This document shows positions 27,991 to 39,063 of a stretch of 64,000 nucleotides of DNA, in pieces. The stretch is from Streptomyces dysideae (GTDB taxonomy: Bacteria; Actinomycetota; Actinomycetes; Streptomycetales; Streptomycetaceae): the NCBI RefSeq assembly GCF_001514305.1, contig NZ_KQ949076.1, positions 1 to 64,000 on the forward strand, in the 5' to 3' direction. Position numbers and translations under genes: made by a program. Positions within the stretch are counted from its first letter, which is position 1. Each line of letters starts with the position of its first letter. Below the pieces are notes generated by a model. It searched no databases and was not told the DNA's origin. It worked only from the letters and a program-made list of their open reading frames with translations.

Positions 27991-28662
27991 ATGAGCGAGT
28001 CGCAGCTCTGGGACGACGTCGACTTCTTCTTCTCCGCCCACCTCTCGCCCGACGACGAGGTCCTCCAGGCGGCCCTGCGCGACAGCGAGGCGGCCGAGAT
28101 GCCGCATGTCAACGTCACCGCGCCCCAAGGCAAGTTCCTCCACCTCCTCGCCCAGCTCCAGGGCGCCCGCACCATCCTGGAGATCGGCACGCTCGGCGGC
28201 TACAGCACCATCTGGCTGGGCCGCGCCCTGCCGGCCGACGGCCGGCTGATCTCCCTGGAGTACAGCGCCAGGCACGCCGAGGTCGCCACCCGCAACATCG
28301 CCCGCGCGGGCCTCGACAAGGTCGTCGAGGTACGGGTGGGCCCGGCGCTGGAATCGCTGCCCAAACTCGCCGACGAGAACCCGGCCCCCTTCGACCTGGT
28401 CTTCATCGACGCGGACAAGGCCAACAACGCCAACTACGTGGAGTGGGCCCTGCGCCTCACCAGCGCGGGCAGCCTCATCGTCATCGACAACGTCGTCCGG
28501 GGCGGCCGGGTCGCCGACGAGGACAGCATCGCCCCGGACGTCCTGGGCACCCGCGCCGCCATCGAACTCATCGGCAGCCACCCGAGGCTGAGCGGCACGG
28601 CGATCCAGACGGTGGGGAGCAAGGGGTACGACGGGTTCGCGCTGGCGCGGGTGCTGGCGTAG
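27991..28662 (+). CDS. O-methyltransferase (caffeoyl-CoA OMT type)
   Basis: 223 aa, OMT_3 class I methyltransferase. SAM motif LEIGTLGGYSTIWLG (~66-80), EYSARHAEVA, and the metal/catalytic residues in FIDADKANNANYVEW (~138-152) and IVIDNVVRGG. It methylates a hydroxyl, commonly of a catechol, using a divalent cation. ATG 27991 follows GAAAGG. Monocistronic, preceded by a palindromic operator, so likely induced by a small aromatic ligand; the ligand is a guess. Confidence 0.88.
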   Translation: MSESQLWDDVDFFFSAHLSPDDEVLQAALRDSEAAEMPHVNVTAPQGKFLHLLAQLQGARTILEIGTLGGYSTIWLGRALPADGRLISLEYSARHAEVATRNIARAGLDKVVEVRVGPALESLPKLADENPAPFDLVFIDADKANNANYVEWALRLTSAGSLIVIDNVVRGGRVADEDSIAPDVLGTRAAIELIGSHPRLSGTAIQTVGSKGYDGFALARVLA

Positions 28663-28707
28663 TGGCCCTGGCTCACCGGCGTTGGCGAGGCGCCGCCGCT
28701 CTCCTCC

Positions 28708-28731
28708 GGCCTGATCCGCGCCGGACAGGCC
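28708..28731. terminator. Bidirectional hairpin between convergent genes
   Basis: GGCCTG (28708-28713) pairs with CAGGCC (28726-28731) and TCCG (28715-28718) with CGGA (28722-28725) around one bulged A. It overlaps the stop of the FHA-domain gene. Confidence 0.6.
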
Positions 28732-29123
28732 TAAGCCTCGTGATAGAAGCCGACGTTGACGCTGCGTGGTGCCGTGCGGTCGTGGATGACGATCTCGCCG
28801 CTGCCGCCCCTGGGCAGCGGCAGGGTGCCACCGTAGGAGATGGACTGCGCGTACTCGCCGACCTTCACCCGCACCTCGGAGGACGGGTCCGGCTGTGAGC
28901 CGCGCAGCCAGGTCACCTGCCAGGCGCCGTCCGGGCCGCACAGGAACTCCAGGTGTACACGGGAGACGAACAGCCAGTCGTCGGGCGTCGAGAGCCGGCA
29001 CACGGCCTTGTCCCGGCCCACCCGGAGCACGGCGCCCGGCTCGCTGGGCGCGTCGGCCATGAGCATGCCGGCCGTGGCGCCCTCGTCCGCCGCGGAGACG
29101 AATGCCATGGTGAGTTCGAGCAC
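28731..29123 (-). CDS. FHA-domain-like protein
   Basis: 130 aa. VLRVGRDKAVCRLSTPDDWLF with VSRVHLEFL matches the FHA phosphopeptide-binding core (GR...SR.H), followed by beta strands (VRVKVGEYAQSISYGGTLPL) . The predicted role is binding phosphothreonine on partner proteins in the cytosol. GTG at 29123 has GGGGAGGA 8 nt upstream and is preferred to an ATG at 29150. No kinase gene is adjacent. Confidence 0.75.
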   Translation of the reverse strand: MLELTMAFVSAADEGATAGMLMADAPSEPGAVLRVGRDKAVCRLSTPDDWLFVSRVHLEFLCGPDGAWQVTWLRGSQPDPSSEVRVKVGEYAQSISYGGTLPLPRGGSGEIVIHDRTAPRSVNVGFYHEA

Positions 29124-29215
29124 GTGCGGTCCTCCCCAACGATCTTGCACGGCGGCCGAATTGGCTCACCGCCGCCGCATGTTAAAACGCCCCGGCATAC
29201 GCCGTACGACGAACT

Positions 29216-29244
29216 TTGACATCCTCCCCCTCAGAAGAGGGGGA
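29216..29244 (-). repeat. Right-end hairpin of the tnpB element (putative omega-RNA 3' end)
   Basis: TCCCCCTC (29225-29232) pairs with GAGGGGGA (29237-29244) around AGAA, overlapping the tnpB stop codon, and is followed on the minus strand by GGATGTCAA. This is the form of the end of IS200/IS605-type tnpB elements, where the hairpin is the scaffold end of the guide RNA and the sequence beyond TCAA becomes the guide. Confidence 0.65.
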
Positions 29245-30511
29245 TTCCAACCCAGGCAGGTTGAGGTTCACGGACACTCGACCGCTGATGCGGTGTTGTC
29301 CCTCCGGCACGGGCCAGAGGCCCGGGTCTGATGACCTGTCCTGCCGCGACGTTGATGGCTGCGTTCTCGTCCGCGTTGCAGGTGAAGCCGCAGGAGGAGC
29401 ATACGAACTCGGCTTGGCTCTTGCGCGAGTCCTTGTCGATCCATCCGCAGGCGCTGCAGCGCAGGGAGGTGTAGGGGGCTGGGACGTCCTCGACTCGGTC
29501 CGGGGCCTTGCCCTCGGTGCGCTGTCGTAACAGGCCCCAGCCCTGGGCGAGGATCACCCGGTTCAGCCCGGCCTTCTGCCGTACCTTCGTGCCAGGCTTG
29601 TCGACGGTCCCCTTGGCGGAGGCCGTCATACTCTTGATGTTCAGCTTCTCGAACCGGATCGTGTCGTAGGTCCGGGCGAGCATGGTCGAGGTCTTCTCAC
29701 GCCAGTCCTTGCGCCGATTCGCCTCACGCGCCCTGAGCTTCGCGGCTTTCGCGTACTCGGCGGTCTTGCGGTGACTGCCCCTCGGAGCCCGGGCCGCGCG
29801 CCGCTGATGCTTGCGCATCTGGACGCGTTCCTTGGCGGTGAGCTGCGGGCAGTTCAGCTTCCGGCCGTCCGACAGAGCGGCGGTGATCGTCACACCCCGG
29901 TCGATGCCTATGATCTCACCCGAGCCGGGCGCGTCGATGGGCTCGGGGATGACAGCGAAGGCGATGTGCCACTGGCCGTTCCTGAGTGTGACCCTGAACG
30001 TCTTGGCCTTGGGAAGTTCGGGGCGGCTGAGCCGGAAGCGAACCCAACCACAGCCAGGGACCTTGACTTGGGCCCACCTGCGGTTGAGCTTCTGCAGCAC
30101 CACAGAACGGCCCATGACCTGCTTCCCGGTATTCGGGTTGGTCTTCGCCGTGCCGTCCTCATTGAACTCCGGGACCCGGTCGGTCCCGATGACACGGAAC
30201 CCCTCGTGCTTGTGCTTCTTCCGCCAAGTCGGCTCGCCGAAGCCAGCGGTGAATCGAGCGGCTTTGGCCTTGGCGAAGTCCTGCAACGCCTGCTGCTGCA
30301 CATCAACGTTCCCGGCCCGCAGCCACTCACTCTCCCGACGCGCCTCGGTGAGCTGGCGGCACTGCTCGGCGACCCCGGGCGCAGACTTCCGGCCCAGTTT
30401 CCAGTGCGCGTGCTGCTCGACCGCCAGGTTCCACACATACCGCGCATGCGCGCAGTGCCGGAGCATCTGCGGCTCCTGCTGCGGCGTCGGGTACATACGG
30501 AAGCGCGACAT
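29231..30511 (-). CDS. tnpB: TnpB-family RNA-guided nuclease (solitary IS200/IS605-type)
   Basis: 426 aa. RuvC-like residues look intact: Asp in IIGIDRGVT (~D204), Glu in IRFEKLNIKSM (~E289) and Asp in CNADENAAINV near the C-terminus; the zinc ribbon CSACGW...CSSCGF is complete. TnpB proteins cut DNA next to a transposon-specific TAM using an RNA from the element's right end. No tnpA is present, so this copy is immobile on its own. Its ATG is only 60 nt from a divergent Phd-type antitoxin gene, with a palindrome between them. Confidence 0.9.
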   Translation of the reverse strand: MSRFRMYPTPQQEPQMLRHCAHARYVWNLAVEQHAHWKLGRKSAPGVAEQCRQLTEARRESEWLRAGNVDVQQQALQDFAKAKAARFTAGFGEPTWRKKHKHEGFRVIGTDRVPEFNEDGTAKTNPNTGKQVMGRSVVLQKLNRRWAQVKVPGCGWVRFRLSRPELPKAKTFRVTLRNGQWHIAFAVIPEPIDAPGSGEIIGIDRGVTITAALSDGRKLNCPQLTAKERVQMRKHQRRAARAPRGSHRKTAEYAKAAKLRAREANRRKDWREKTSTMLARTYDTIRFEKLNIKSMTASAKGTVDKPGTKVRQKAGLNRVILAQGWGLLRQRTEGKAPDRVEDVPAPYTSLRCSACGWIDKDSRKSQAEFVCSSCGFTCNADENAAINVAAGQVIRPGPLARAGGTTPHQRSSVREPQPAWVGIPLF

Positions 30512-30528
30512 GAACGAAGAGTACCATT

Positions 30529-30543
30529 AGTACTGTCAGTACT
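30529..30543. promoter_or_regulatory. Perfect palindrome AGTACTG-T-CAGTACT
   Basis: Seven-base arms around one T, centred at 30536 between divergent tnpB and phd starts. It may be the autoregulatory operator of the antitoxin, controlling both genes, or part of the left-end hairpin of the tnpB element. The sequence alone cannot separate these. Confidence 0.65.
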
Positions 30544-30571
30544 GATGATACTTAGGCATACGATCAGAGCC

Positions 30572-30754
30572 ATGAGTACCGAACGTATCGCGACCAACGA
30601 CCTGCGAGCGCAGCTCGGACGTCGTATCGACAACGCCCACTTCCGCGGCGCACACCTGGTCATCGAGAAGAACGGCGAACCCCGCGCCGTCCTTGTCCCC
30701 TACAGCTGGTGGCATGGTCAGCAGGCTCTCGCAGCAACAGACGCCGTGGAGTGA
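30572..30754 (+). CDS. Phd/YefM-type antitoxin without a toxin
   Basis: 60 aa. The N-terminal STERIATNDLRAQLGRRIDN and following HLVIEKNGEPRAVLVPY are characteristic of Phd/YefM DNA-binding antitoxins; the toxin-binding C-terminal tail is short (SWWHGQQALAATDAVE). No Doc, YoeB or VapC-like toxin is encoded downstream: the next gene is a GNAT enzyme 63 nt away. It may act as an autorepressor of the tnpB/phd intergenic region. Confidence 0.8.
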   Translation: MSTERIATNDLRAQLGRRIDNAHFRGAHLVIEKNGEPRAVLVPYSWWHGQQALAATDAVE

Positions 30755-30817
30755 GACAGGCACACAGCACCGTAATTTGTTTGCCGACAGCGTGATGCCA
30801 CCTCCCACAATGGCGGC

Positions 30818-33771
<2,954 letters not shown>

Positions 33772-34740
33772 GTGAGCGAGTCAAGAGGGCACCTGTGCCC
33801 GGAGTGCGGGGAGCCGAGGGGGGCCGACAACACCCCGACGTGCGGGTGCGGCGAGCGTGTGTCCGAGGCCCTGCGCGACGCGCGTACGGCGGAGGCGGCC
33901 GCGGCGGAGGACTTCGATCCGTTGCGCATACGGCCGTACGTCGAGCTGGATGACGGGGCCCGTCCCGAGGGCAGCGAGGCTCATCCCGAGGGCGAGACAC
34001 AGCAGCTTCCGGCCATCGAGCGGACGATGCCGTTACGGGCCGTGCCTCCGGGGGCAACCTCGACCTTCCCGCCCCCAGCTGCTGCGCCCCGCGCGCACGA
34101 CCTGCGGCTGTTCGAGGCGGATCCGGAGCCCACGCCCGCGGGGGAGCGGAAGCCGCATCGCCGGGGCCGTACCGTCCTGCTCGGTGCCGGCGGGGCCGTC
34201 GTCGCGGTGGTCGCGGCGGCCGGGCTGGCGAGCGGGCTGTTCACGTACGAGACGCCGTCGCGGGACGCCGCCCTGCCGGAGGACGTGCGGGCGAGCATCC
34301 CGGCGCCGTCGCCGACCACGGCCTCTGCGGCGCAGTCGACGCCCCCGGCGTCCGAGGAGGCGCCGGCGTCTCCTCCGCCGTCTCCGACGGTGAGCCCGAC
34401 CCCGACGCGGGCCGACGTCTCCCCTACGCCGTCCCCTACTTCCGAGCCGACCCAGCCCTCGCCGTCCGCGTCGCCCTCCTCCAGCTCCGCCGAGGGGTCG
34501 GACGGCGCGCGTCAGCCGCCCGTTCTGCGTCGTGGTGCGAAGGGTGCGGAGGTTACGGAGCTGGAGCTGCGGTTGCAGCAGACCGGGCTGTATGTGCGGG
34601 AGCCCGGCGGCAGCTACAACGAGGGGGTCGAGGATGCGGTGATCAGTTATCAGCGGACTCGGGGGATCCAGGCGGAGGAGTTGGGGGTGTATGACCTGGC
34701 GACTCGGGAGCGGCTGGAATCGGAGACGTCCGAGCCGTGA
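33772..34740 (+). CDS. Zinc-ribbon, membrane-spanning peptidoglycan-binding protein
   Basis: 322 aa. N-terminal zinc ribbon CPECGEPRGADNTPTCGCG (~9-27), a variable cytoplasmic region, one membrane helix (~135-158), a long Pro/Ser/Thr-rich outside linker and a C-terminal peptidoglycan-binding (PG_binding_1) fold with LRRGAKGAEVTELELRLQQ and GLYVREPGGSYNEGVEDAVI. It may link a cytoplasmic partner to the wall. GTG 33772 is chosen for its 6-nt spacing from GGGGGAGGG; ATGs at 33748 and 33766 are in frame but less well placed. Confidence 0.78.
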   Translation: MSESRGHLCPECGEPRGADNTPTCGCGERVSEALRDARTAEAAAAEDFDPLRIRPYVELDDGARPEGSEAHPEGETQQLPAIERTMPLRAVPPGATSTFPPPAAAPRAHDLRLFEADPEPTPAGERKPHRRGRTVLLGAGGAVVAVVAAAGLASGLFTYETPSRDAALPEDVRASIPAPSPTTASAAQSTPPASEEAPASPPPSPTVSPTPTRADVSPTPSPTSEPTQPSPSASPSSSSAEGSDGARQPPVLRRGAKGAEVTELELRLQQTGLYVREPGGSYNEGVEDAVISYQRTRGIQAEELGVYDLATRERLESETSEP

Positions 34741-34775
34741 CGCCTTCGTTCCCCACCGGCTCAGCCCCAAGGGCG

Positions 34776-35441
34776 CTACTGCTGGCCGGCGTGCAGTCGG
34801 ATCTTCCCGTTCCCCACGGCCTCGACCTTCACCTGCGTCAGGTCCCGCACCAGCACATCCGGGCCGTACGCTCCAGCCCGGTCCCCCACCCCGACCACCC
34901 GCATCCCAGCCGCCCGCCCGGCCTCAATGCCAGCGCCCGAGTCCTCGAGAACCACGCAATCCGCAGGCGCGACCCCCAGTTCCGCCGCCCCCTTCAGGAA
35001 CCCCTCCGGATCGGGCTTGCTCCCGCCGACCGACTCCGCCGTGATCCGTACCTCCGGCAGTGACAGCCCGGCGGCAGCCATCCGGGCCGTGGACAGTGCG
35101 ACGTCCGCGGAGGTCACCAGCGCGTGTGGCAGCCCCGTCAGCGAGGCCAGGAACTCCGGCGCGCCCGGAATCGCCACGACGCCGTCCATGTCCGCCGTCT
35201 CCTCGGCGAGCATGCGGGCGTTGTCCGCGTGGTTCTGTTCCATCGGGCGGTCCGGCAGCAGCAGCGCCATCGAGGCGTGGCCCTGCCGGCCGTGCACGAC
35301 CTTCATGACCTCGTCGTCGTCCAGGCCGTGCCGTTCGGCCCAGCGCCGCCAGATTCGTTCGACCACGGCATCGGAGTTGACCAGGGTGCCGTCCATGTCC
35401 AGTAGGAGGGCGCGGGCGGTGAGCACGGCGGTGGCCGTCAT
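34776..35441 (-). CDS. HAD-family phosphatase (beta-phosphoglucomutase-like)
   Basis: 221 aa, HAD-IA. Motif I LLLDMDGTLVNSD with the nucleophile Asp, motif II VTSAD, Lys in GGSKPDPEGFLKGA, motif IV VVLEDSGAGIEAGRAAGM. It dephosphorylates a small sugar or polyol phosphate in the cytosol. ATG at 35441 has CTGGAG 7 nt upstream; an ATG further up only adds unlikely residues. Confidence 0.88.
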   Translation of the reverse strand: MTATAVLTARALLLDMDGTLVNSDAVVERIWRRWAERHGLDDDEVMKVVHGRQGHASMALLLPDRPMEQNHADNARMLAEETADMDGVVAIPGAPEFLASLTGLPHALVTSADVALSTARMAAAGLSLPEVRITAESVGGSKPDPEGFLKGAAELGVAPADCVVLEDSGAGIEAGRAAGMRVVGVGDRAGAYGPDVLVRDLTQVKVEAVGNGKIRLHAGQQ

Positions 35442-35498
35442 CGGCAGCTCCAGGACGTGGGGCCGGGGGCATACGAGTGGAGCCCCCGGAGGGCCAAG

Positions 35499-35539
35499 GT
35501 GGTCCCGCCCGCCGGTCAGGGAAAACGGGCGGGAACCAC
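35499..35539. terminator. Long GC stem downstream of the GDT1-type gene
   Basis: GTGGTCCCGCCCG (35499-35511) pairs with CGGGCGGGAACCAC (35526-35539) with one bulge; a third partial copy, GGTGGTTCCCGCC, lies at 35567-35580. On the minus strand it follows the transporter stop and may end that transcript or separate it from the HAD gene. Confidence 0.55.
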
Positions 35540-35613
35540 TTTGTTCCCCCACGGTACAAAACAGAGGGTGGTTCCCGCCACCATCTCCGCAAACAGTTCA
35601 CCCACCGTTCAGC

Positions 35614-36201
35614 TCAGCCGGCCACGGCCTCCCACAGGCTCCACACCCCGAGGCCCAGCATCAGCAGGGCCGCGATCTTGGTGATGAGTCGCAGCGGAAC
35701 CCGCTTCATCAGGGCCTTTCCGCCGACGATGCCGAGCCCGGCCACCGCCCACAGCGCCAGCACCGCACCCAGCCCGACGGACAGCGGGTCGTCGTAGCGG
35801 GCGGCGAGGTTCGCCGTCATGATCTGGGTCAGGTCACCGAACTCGGCGACCAGGATGAGCATGAAGCCCGCCCCCGCGACCTTCCAGAAGGACTGGTTCT
35901 CCGGGCGCCGGATCTCCGCGTCACCATCGGCCCCATCCCTCTTCATGAGCAGCGTCGCCGCGCCGCCCAGAAACAGCACGCCCGTCAGCGCGTGCACGAT
36001 CTGCTGGGGCAGGAGGGTCAGTACGCTCCCCGCCGCCACCGCCAGCGCGACATGCAGCGCGAAGGCCGCGGCGACGCCCGCGAAGACGTACGAGGCGCGG
36101 TAGCGGGTGCCGAGGACGAGTCCGGCGAGCGCGGTCTTGTCGGGCACTTCGGCCAGGAAGACGACACCGAAGGTGACCGCCGTCACGGTGAAGGTGATCA
36201 A
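35614..36201 (-). CDS. GDT1/TMEM165-family cation exporter (predicted Mn2+)
   Basis: 195 aa, six membrane helices in two homologous halves. The paired E-x-x-D-(K/L)-T motifs are seen as EVPDKTALAGL (~18-28) and EFGDLTQIM (~118-126), separated by an RDGADGDAEI loop. The UPF0016 family exports Mn2+ or Ca2+ from the cytoplasm. TTG start at 36201 with AGGA upstream. A yybP-ykoY Mn2+ riboswitch lies directly upstream, strongly supporting manganese as substrate. Confidence 0.9.
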   Translation of the reverse strand: MITFTVTAVTFGVVFLAEVPDKTALAGLVLGTRYRASYVFAGVAAAFALHVALAVAAGSVLTLLPQQIVHALTGVLFLGGAATLLMKRDGADGDAEIRRPENQSFWKVAGAGFMLILVAEFGDLTQIMTANLAARYDDPLSVGLGAVLALWAVAGLGIVGGKALMKRVPLRLITKIAALLMLGLGVWSLWEAVAG

Positions 36202-36280
36202 GGTTCCTCAATCGGTCGGGCTGCCCCACCGAGAGTCATTCCACAGCACGCGTGACACCTCGGCACGGCAGCACACATGT

Positions 36281-36417
36281 CATCCGTGCCGTACGGCACG
36301 GATGTGCACTGCTTGCCGAAGGTCTCGCCGGCCAACCCCTGTACGGGATTCGCCTCCGGGCGCCGGCTCAGGACGAGCTGAGCAGTATGTCGACGGTCCG
36401 GCGAAGAGCTACTCCCC
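36281..36417 (-). promoter_or_regulatory. yybP-ykoY (Mn2+) riboswitch with palindromic expression platform
   Basis: On the minus strand GGGGAGTAGC (36417-36408), GTCGACATACTGC and later GAGACCTTCGGCAAGCAG give the yybP-ykoY core. Just downstream, 36281-36304 is a perfect 24-nt palindrome (CATCCGTGCCGT and its complement), a likely terminator or anti-sequestering hairpin. Mn2+ binding would be expected to turn on the exporter gene. Confidence 0.88.
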
Positions 36418-36575
36418 TTCTGCGTTCCCCATCCTACGAGATCGTTTCGCCGTAAACCTTGTCGTGTCATGCACGCGTCATTAACTTCTTACCCAGCGCA
36501 CACTTCCCCGTAATGCGGCGTGGCGAGCATTCCTACGCTCGCACCCCAACGCCCCCACACCCCAAGGGAGTTCGC

Positions 36576-37220
36576 ATGCCGAAGTTCTACGCGCGTCGAC
36601 GGCTCAGCATACTCGCGGCGTTCACCGGTCTCATAGCCTCCGTCGGGCTCTTCAACGGCCCGACCGCCTCCGCCGCGCTCCCGACCCCCGTCAGCGCCGC
36701 CACCGCCCGCTCCTACCTCGCCTCCCTCACCGTGGCGACCGAGGACCGCACCGGCTACAGCCGCGACCTGTTCAACCACTGGATCACCATCAGCGGCTCC
36801 TGCAACACCCGTGAGACGGTCCTCAAGCGTGACGGCTCGAACGTCGTCACCAGCTCCACCTGCGCCGCGACCAGCGGCACCTGGTACTCCCCGTACGACG
36901 GCGCCACCTGGACCGCCGCCTCCGACCTGGACATCGACCACCTCGTGCCGCTGGCCGAGGCCTGGGACTCCGGCGCCGACAGCTGGACCAGCACCAAGCG
37001 CCAGAACTTCGCCAACGACCTCACCCGCCCCCAGCTCATCGCCGTGACGGACAACGTGAACCAGTCCAAGAGCGACCAGGACCCGGCCACCTGGATGCCG
37101 TCCGTCAGCTCCTACCGCTGCACCTACGTCCGCGCCTGGGTCCAGGTGAAGTACTACTACGACCTCTCCGTCGACTCGGCCGAGAAGAGCGCGCTCACCA
37201 GCTACCTGAACAACTGCTGA
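36576..37220 (+). CDS. Secreted HNH-type (GmrSD-C/DUF1524) nuclease
   Basis: 214 aa. Signal peptide ~1-33 ending TASAA. The mature part carries DIDHLVPLAEAWDSGAD, the His-containing core of DUF1524/HNH nucleases, plus NDLTRPQLIAVTDNVNQSKSD with the expected Asn, and four Cys able to form two disulfides (SCNTRETV, SSTCAAT, YRCTYV, NNC). Likely an extracellular DNase for nutrient use or competition. ATG with AAGGGAG upstream. Confidence 0.9.
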   Translation: MPKFYARRRLSILAAFTGLIASVGLFNGPTASAALPTPVSAATARSYLASLTVATEDRTGYSRDLFNHWITISGSCNTRETVLKRDGSNVVTSSTCAATSGTWYSPYDGATWTAASDLDIDHLVPLAEAWDSGADSWTSTKRQNFANDLTRPQLIAVTDNVNQSKSDQDPATWMPSVSSYRCTYVRAWVQVKYYYDLSVDSAEKSALTSYLNNC

Positions 37221-37306
37221 ACCGTTCCGCCAGGAGTTCGGCCCGGAACCTCCCCGCTCACCTCCCTCGTTCCGTACCGTACGGGGCGACGGAGGAGGGT
37301 GATCAG

Positions 37307-38938
37307 GTGGCCGAACTGCGGCTGGGACCACTGCTGAGGTACGTCGACGGCTCGTCCGCGACCGTCTGGGTCGAGGCGAGCCGTCCGTGCACCGCCGAGG
37401 TGCGCGGCGCGGACGGCGCCGGCGGCGAGTCCCGCACCTTCCAGGTGGCGGGCCATCACTACGCCCTGGTGCCGGTCGACGGCCTCACCCCGGGGACGGT
37501 GACGGCGTACGAGGTGTTCCTCGACGGCACGCGTGTGTGGCCGCTCGCCGACTCCCGTTTCCCGCCCTCGGTCATCCGCACCCCGGCCGAACGCGACCCG
37601 GTCCGGGTCGCGTTCGGCTCCTGCCGCTGGGCCGCCCCGCCCGCCGACGAGCAGGACCCGGTCGGCCCCGACGCCCTGGACACCCTGGCGGCCCGGATGG
37701 CGGCCGACCCGGACGGTGCGCGGCCGGACGTCCTGGTGCTGCTGGGCGACCAGGTGTACGCCGACGAGACCTCCAACACGACCCGCCGCTGGCTGGCCGC
37801 CCGCCGCGATCTGCGCGACCCGCCGGGCAGCGAGGTCGCGGACTACGAGGAGTACACCCACCTCTACTACGAATCGTGGCTGGACCCCGAGGTGCGCTGG
37901 CTGCTGTCGACCGTGCCGAGCTGCATGATCTTCGACGACCACGACGTCATCGACGACTGGAACACCTCCGCCGCCTGGCTCGCCGACATGCGGGCCACGA
38001 GCTGGTGGCGCGAGCGGTTGCTCAGCGGGCTGATGTCGTACTGGGTCCATCAGCACCTGGGGAACCTGTCGCCGGACGAGCTGGCCGCCGACCCGCTCTA
38101 CGCAGCCGTACGCCAGGCCCCGGACGGCACCGACGAGTTGCGCGCCTTCGCCTGCCGTGCCGACGCCGACCCGGCGTCCGTGCGCTGGAGCTACCGGCGT
38201 GACTTCGGCCGGGTACGGCTGCTGATGGTGGACACGCGGGCGGCCCGGGTCCTCGACGAGGACAGCCGCTCGATGCTCGACCCCGGTGAGGCGCGGTGGC
38301 TGCGGGAACAGGCGCTGGACGCGCGAGGTGCGTACGACCATCTCCTCATCGGCACCTCCCTGCCCTGGCTGCTGCCGCACCTGGTGCACGATGCCGAGGG
38401 GTGGAACGCCGCCCTGTGCCGGGGCGAGCGCGGAGCGCGCTGGGCACGGTTCGGGGAGGATCTGCGGCGGCGGGCCGACCTGGAGCACTGGGCGGCCTTC
38501 CCGGCGTCGTTCGACGCGCTGGCGGCGCTGATCGCCGAGGCGGGGTCGGGACCCGAGGCGCCGGCGACGGTCGCCGTGCTGTCGGGTGATGTCCACCACG
38601 CCTACGTGGCCGAGCCGACGTGGCCGTCCGGCTCCGGCCCGGACGCCCGGGTGCTCCAGCTGACCTGCTCCCCCGTCCACAACTCCATCCCGCTGTCGAT
38701 CCGCCTCGGCTTCCGGTTCGGCTGGAGTGCGCCCGCCCGGTGGCTGGGGCGCCGGTTCGCCGGGCACGGTGGCTGTCCGCGGCCGCCGGTCGACTGGCGC
38801 AGAACGGGCGGTCCGTGGTTCGGCAACCAGCTCATGACGCTGACGCTGAACGGCCGTTCGGCGCGGCTGCGGCTGGAGCAGGCACGGGCGAACGGGGTGC
38901 TGGAAACCGTGGAGGAGTCGTCCCTGACCACCGCATGA
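37307..38938 (+). CDS. PhoD-family alkaline phosphatase-like metallophosphoesterase
   Basis: 543 aa. N-terminal beta domain (~1-95), then the metallophosphoesterase core: FGSCRW, LLGDQVYADETS, FDDHDVIDDWN, LLMVDTR, and SGDVHHAYVAE, which supply the metal ligands. No signal peptide or Tat motif is visible, so unlike classical secreted PhoD it is probably cytosolic; substrate may be a phosphodiester. GTG 37307 with GGAGGAGGG upstream. Confidence 0.88.
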   Translation: MAELRLGPLLRYVDGSSATVWVEASRPCTAEVRGADGAGGESRTFQVAGHHYALVPVDGLTPGTVTAYEVFLDGTRVWPLADSRFPPSVIRTPAERDPVRVAFGSCRWAAPPADEQDPVGPDALDTLAARMAADPDGARPDVLVLLGDQVYADETSNTTRRWLAARRDLRDPPGSEVADYEEYTHLYYESWLDPEVRWLLSTVPSCMIFDDHDVIDDWNTSAAWLADMRATSWWRERLLSGLMSYWVHQHLGNLSPDELAADPLYAAVRQAPDGTDELRAFACRADADPASVRWSYRRDFGRVRLLMVDTRAARVLDEDSRSMLDPGEARWLREQALDARGAYDHLLIGTSLPWLLPHLVHDAEGWNAALCRGERGARWARFGEDLRRRADLEHWAAFPASFDALAALIAEAGSGPEAPATVAVLSGDVHHAYVAEPTWPSGSGPDARVLQLTCSPVHNSIPLSIRLGFRFGWSAPARWLGRRFAGHGGCPRPPVDWRRTGGPWFGNQLMTLTLNGRSARLRLEQARANGVLETVEESSLTTA

Positions 38939-39063
38939 GTGACAAACGGGGTGTCTGAGACTCGCGTTGGCTTCCGTGACTCCCGAAGGCATGATGAGGC
39001 GGACCGTCCGCTTCCAGTAGGCGGTTTGCTGCCACGCGCCCCACACGCCCGGGAGTCACCCCT

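Noticed and set aside
29771..30754. 327-aa plus-strand ORF opposite tnpB, running into phd
   Set aside because: Only its last 60 codons, beginning at the ATG at 30572, look like a protein (Phd). The rest is antisense to tnpB.
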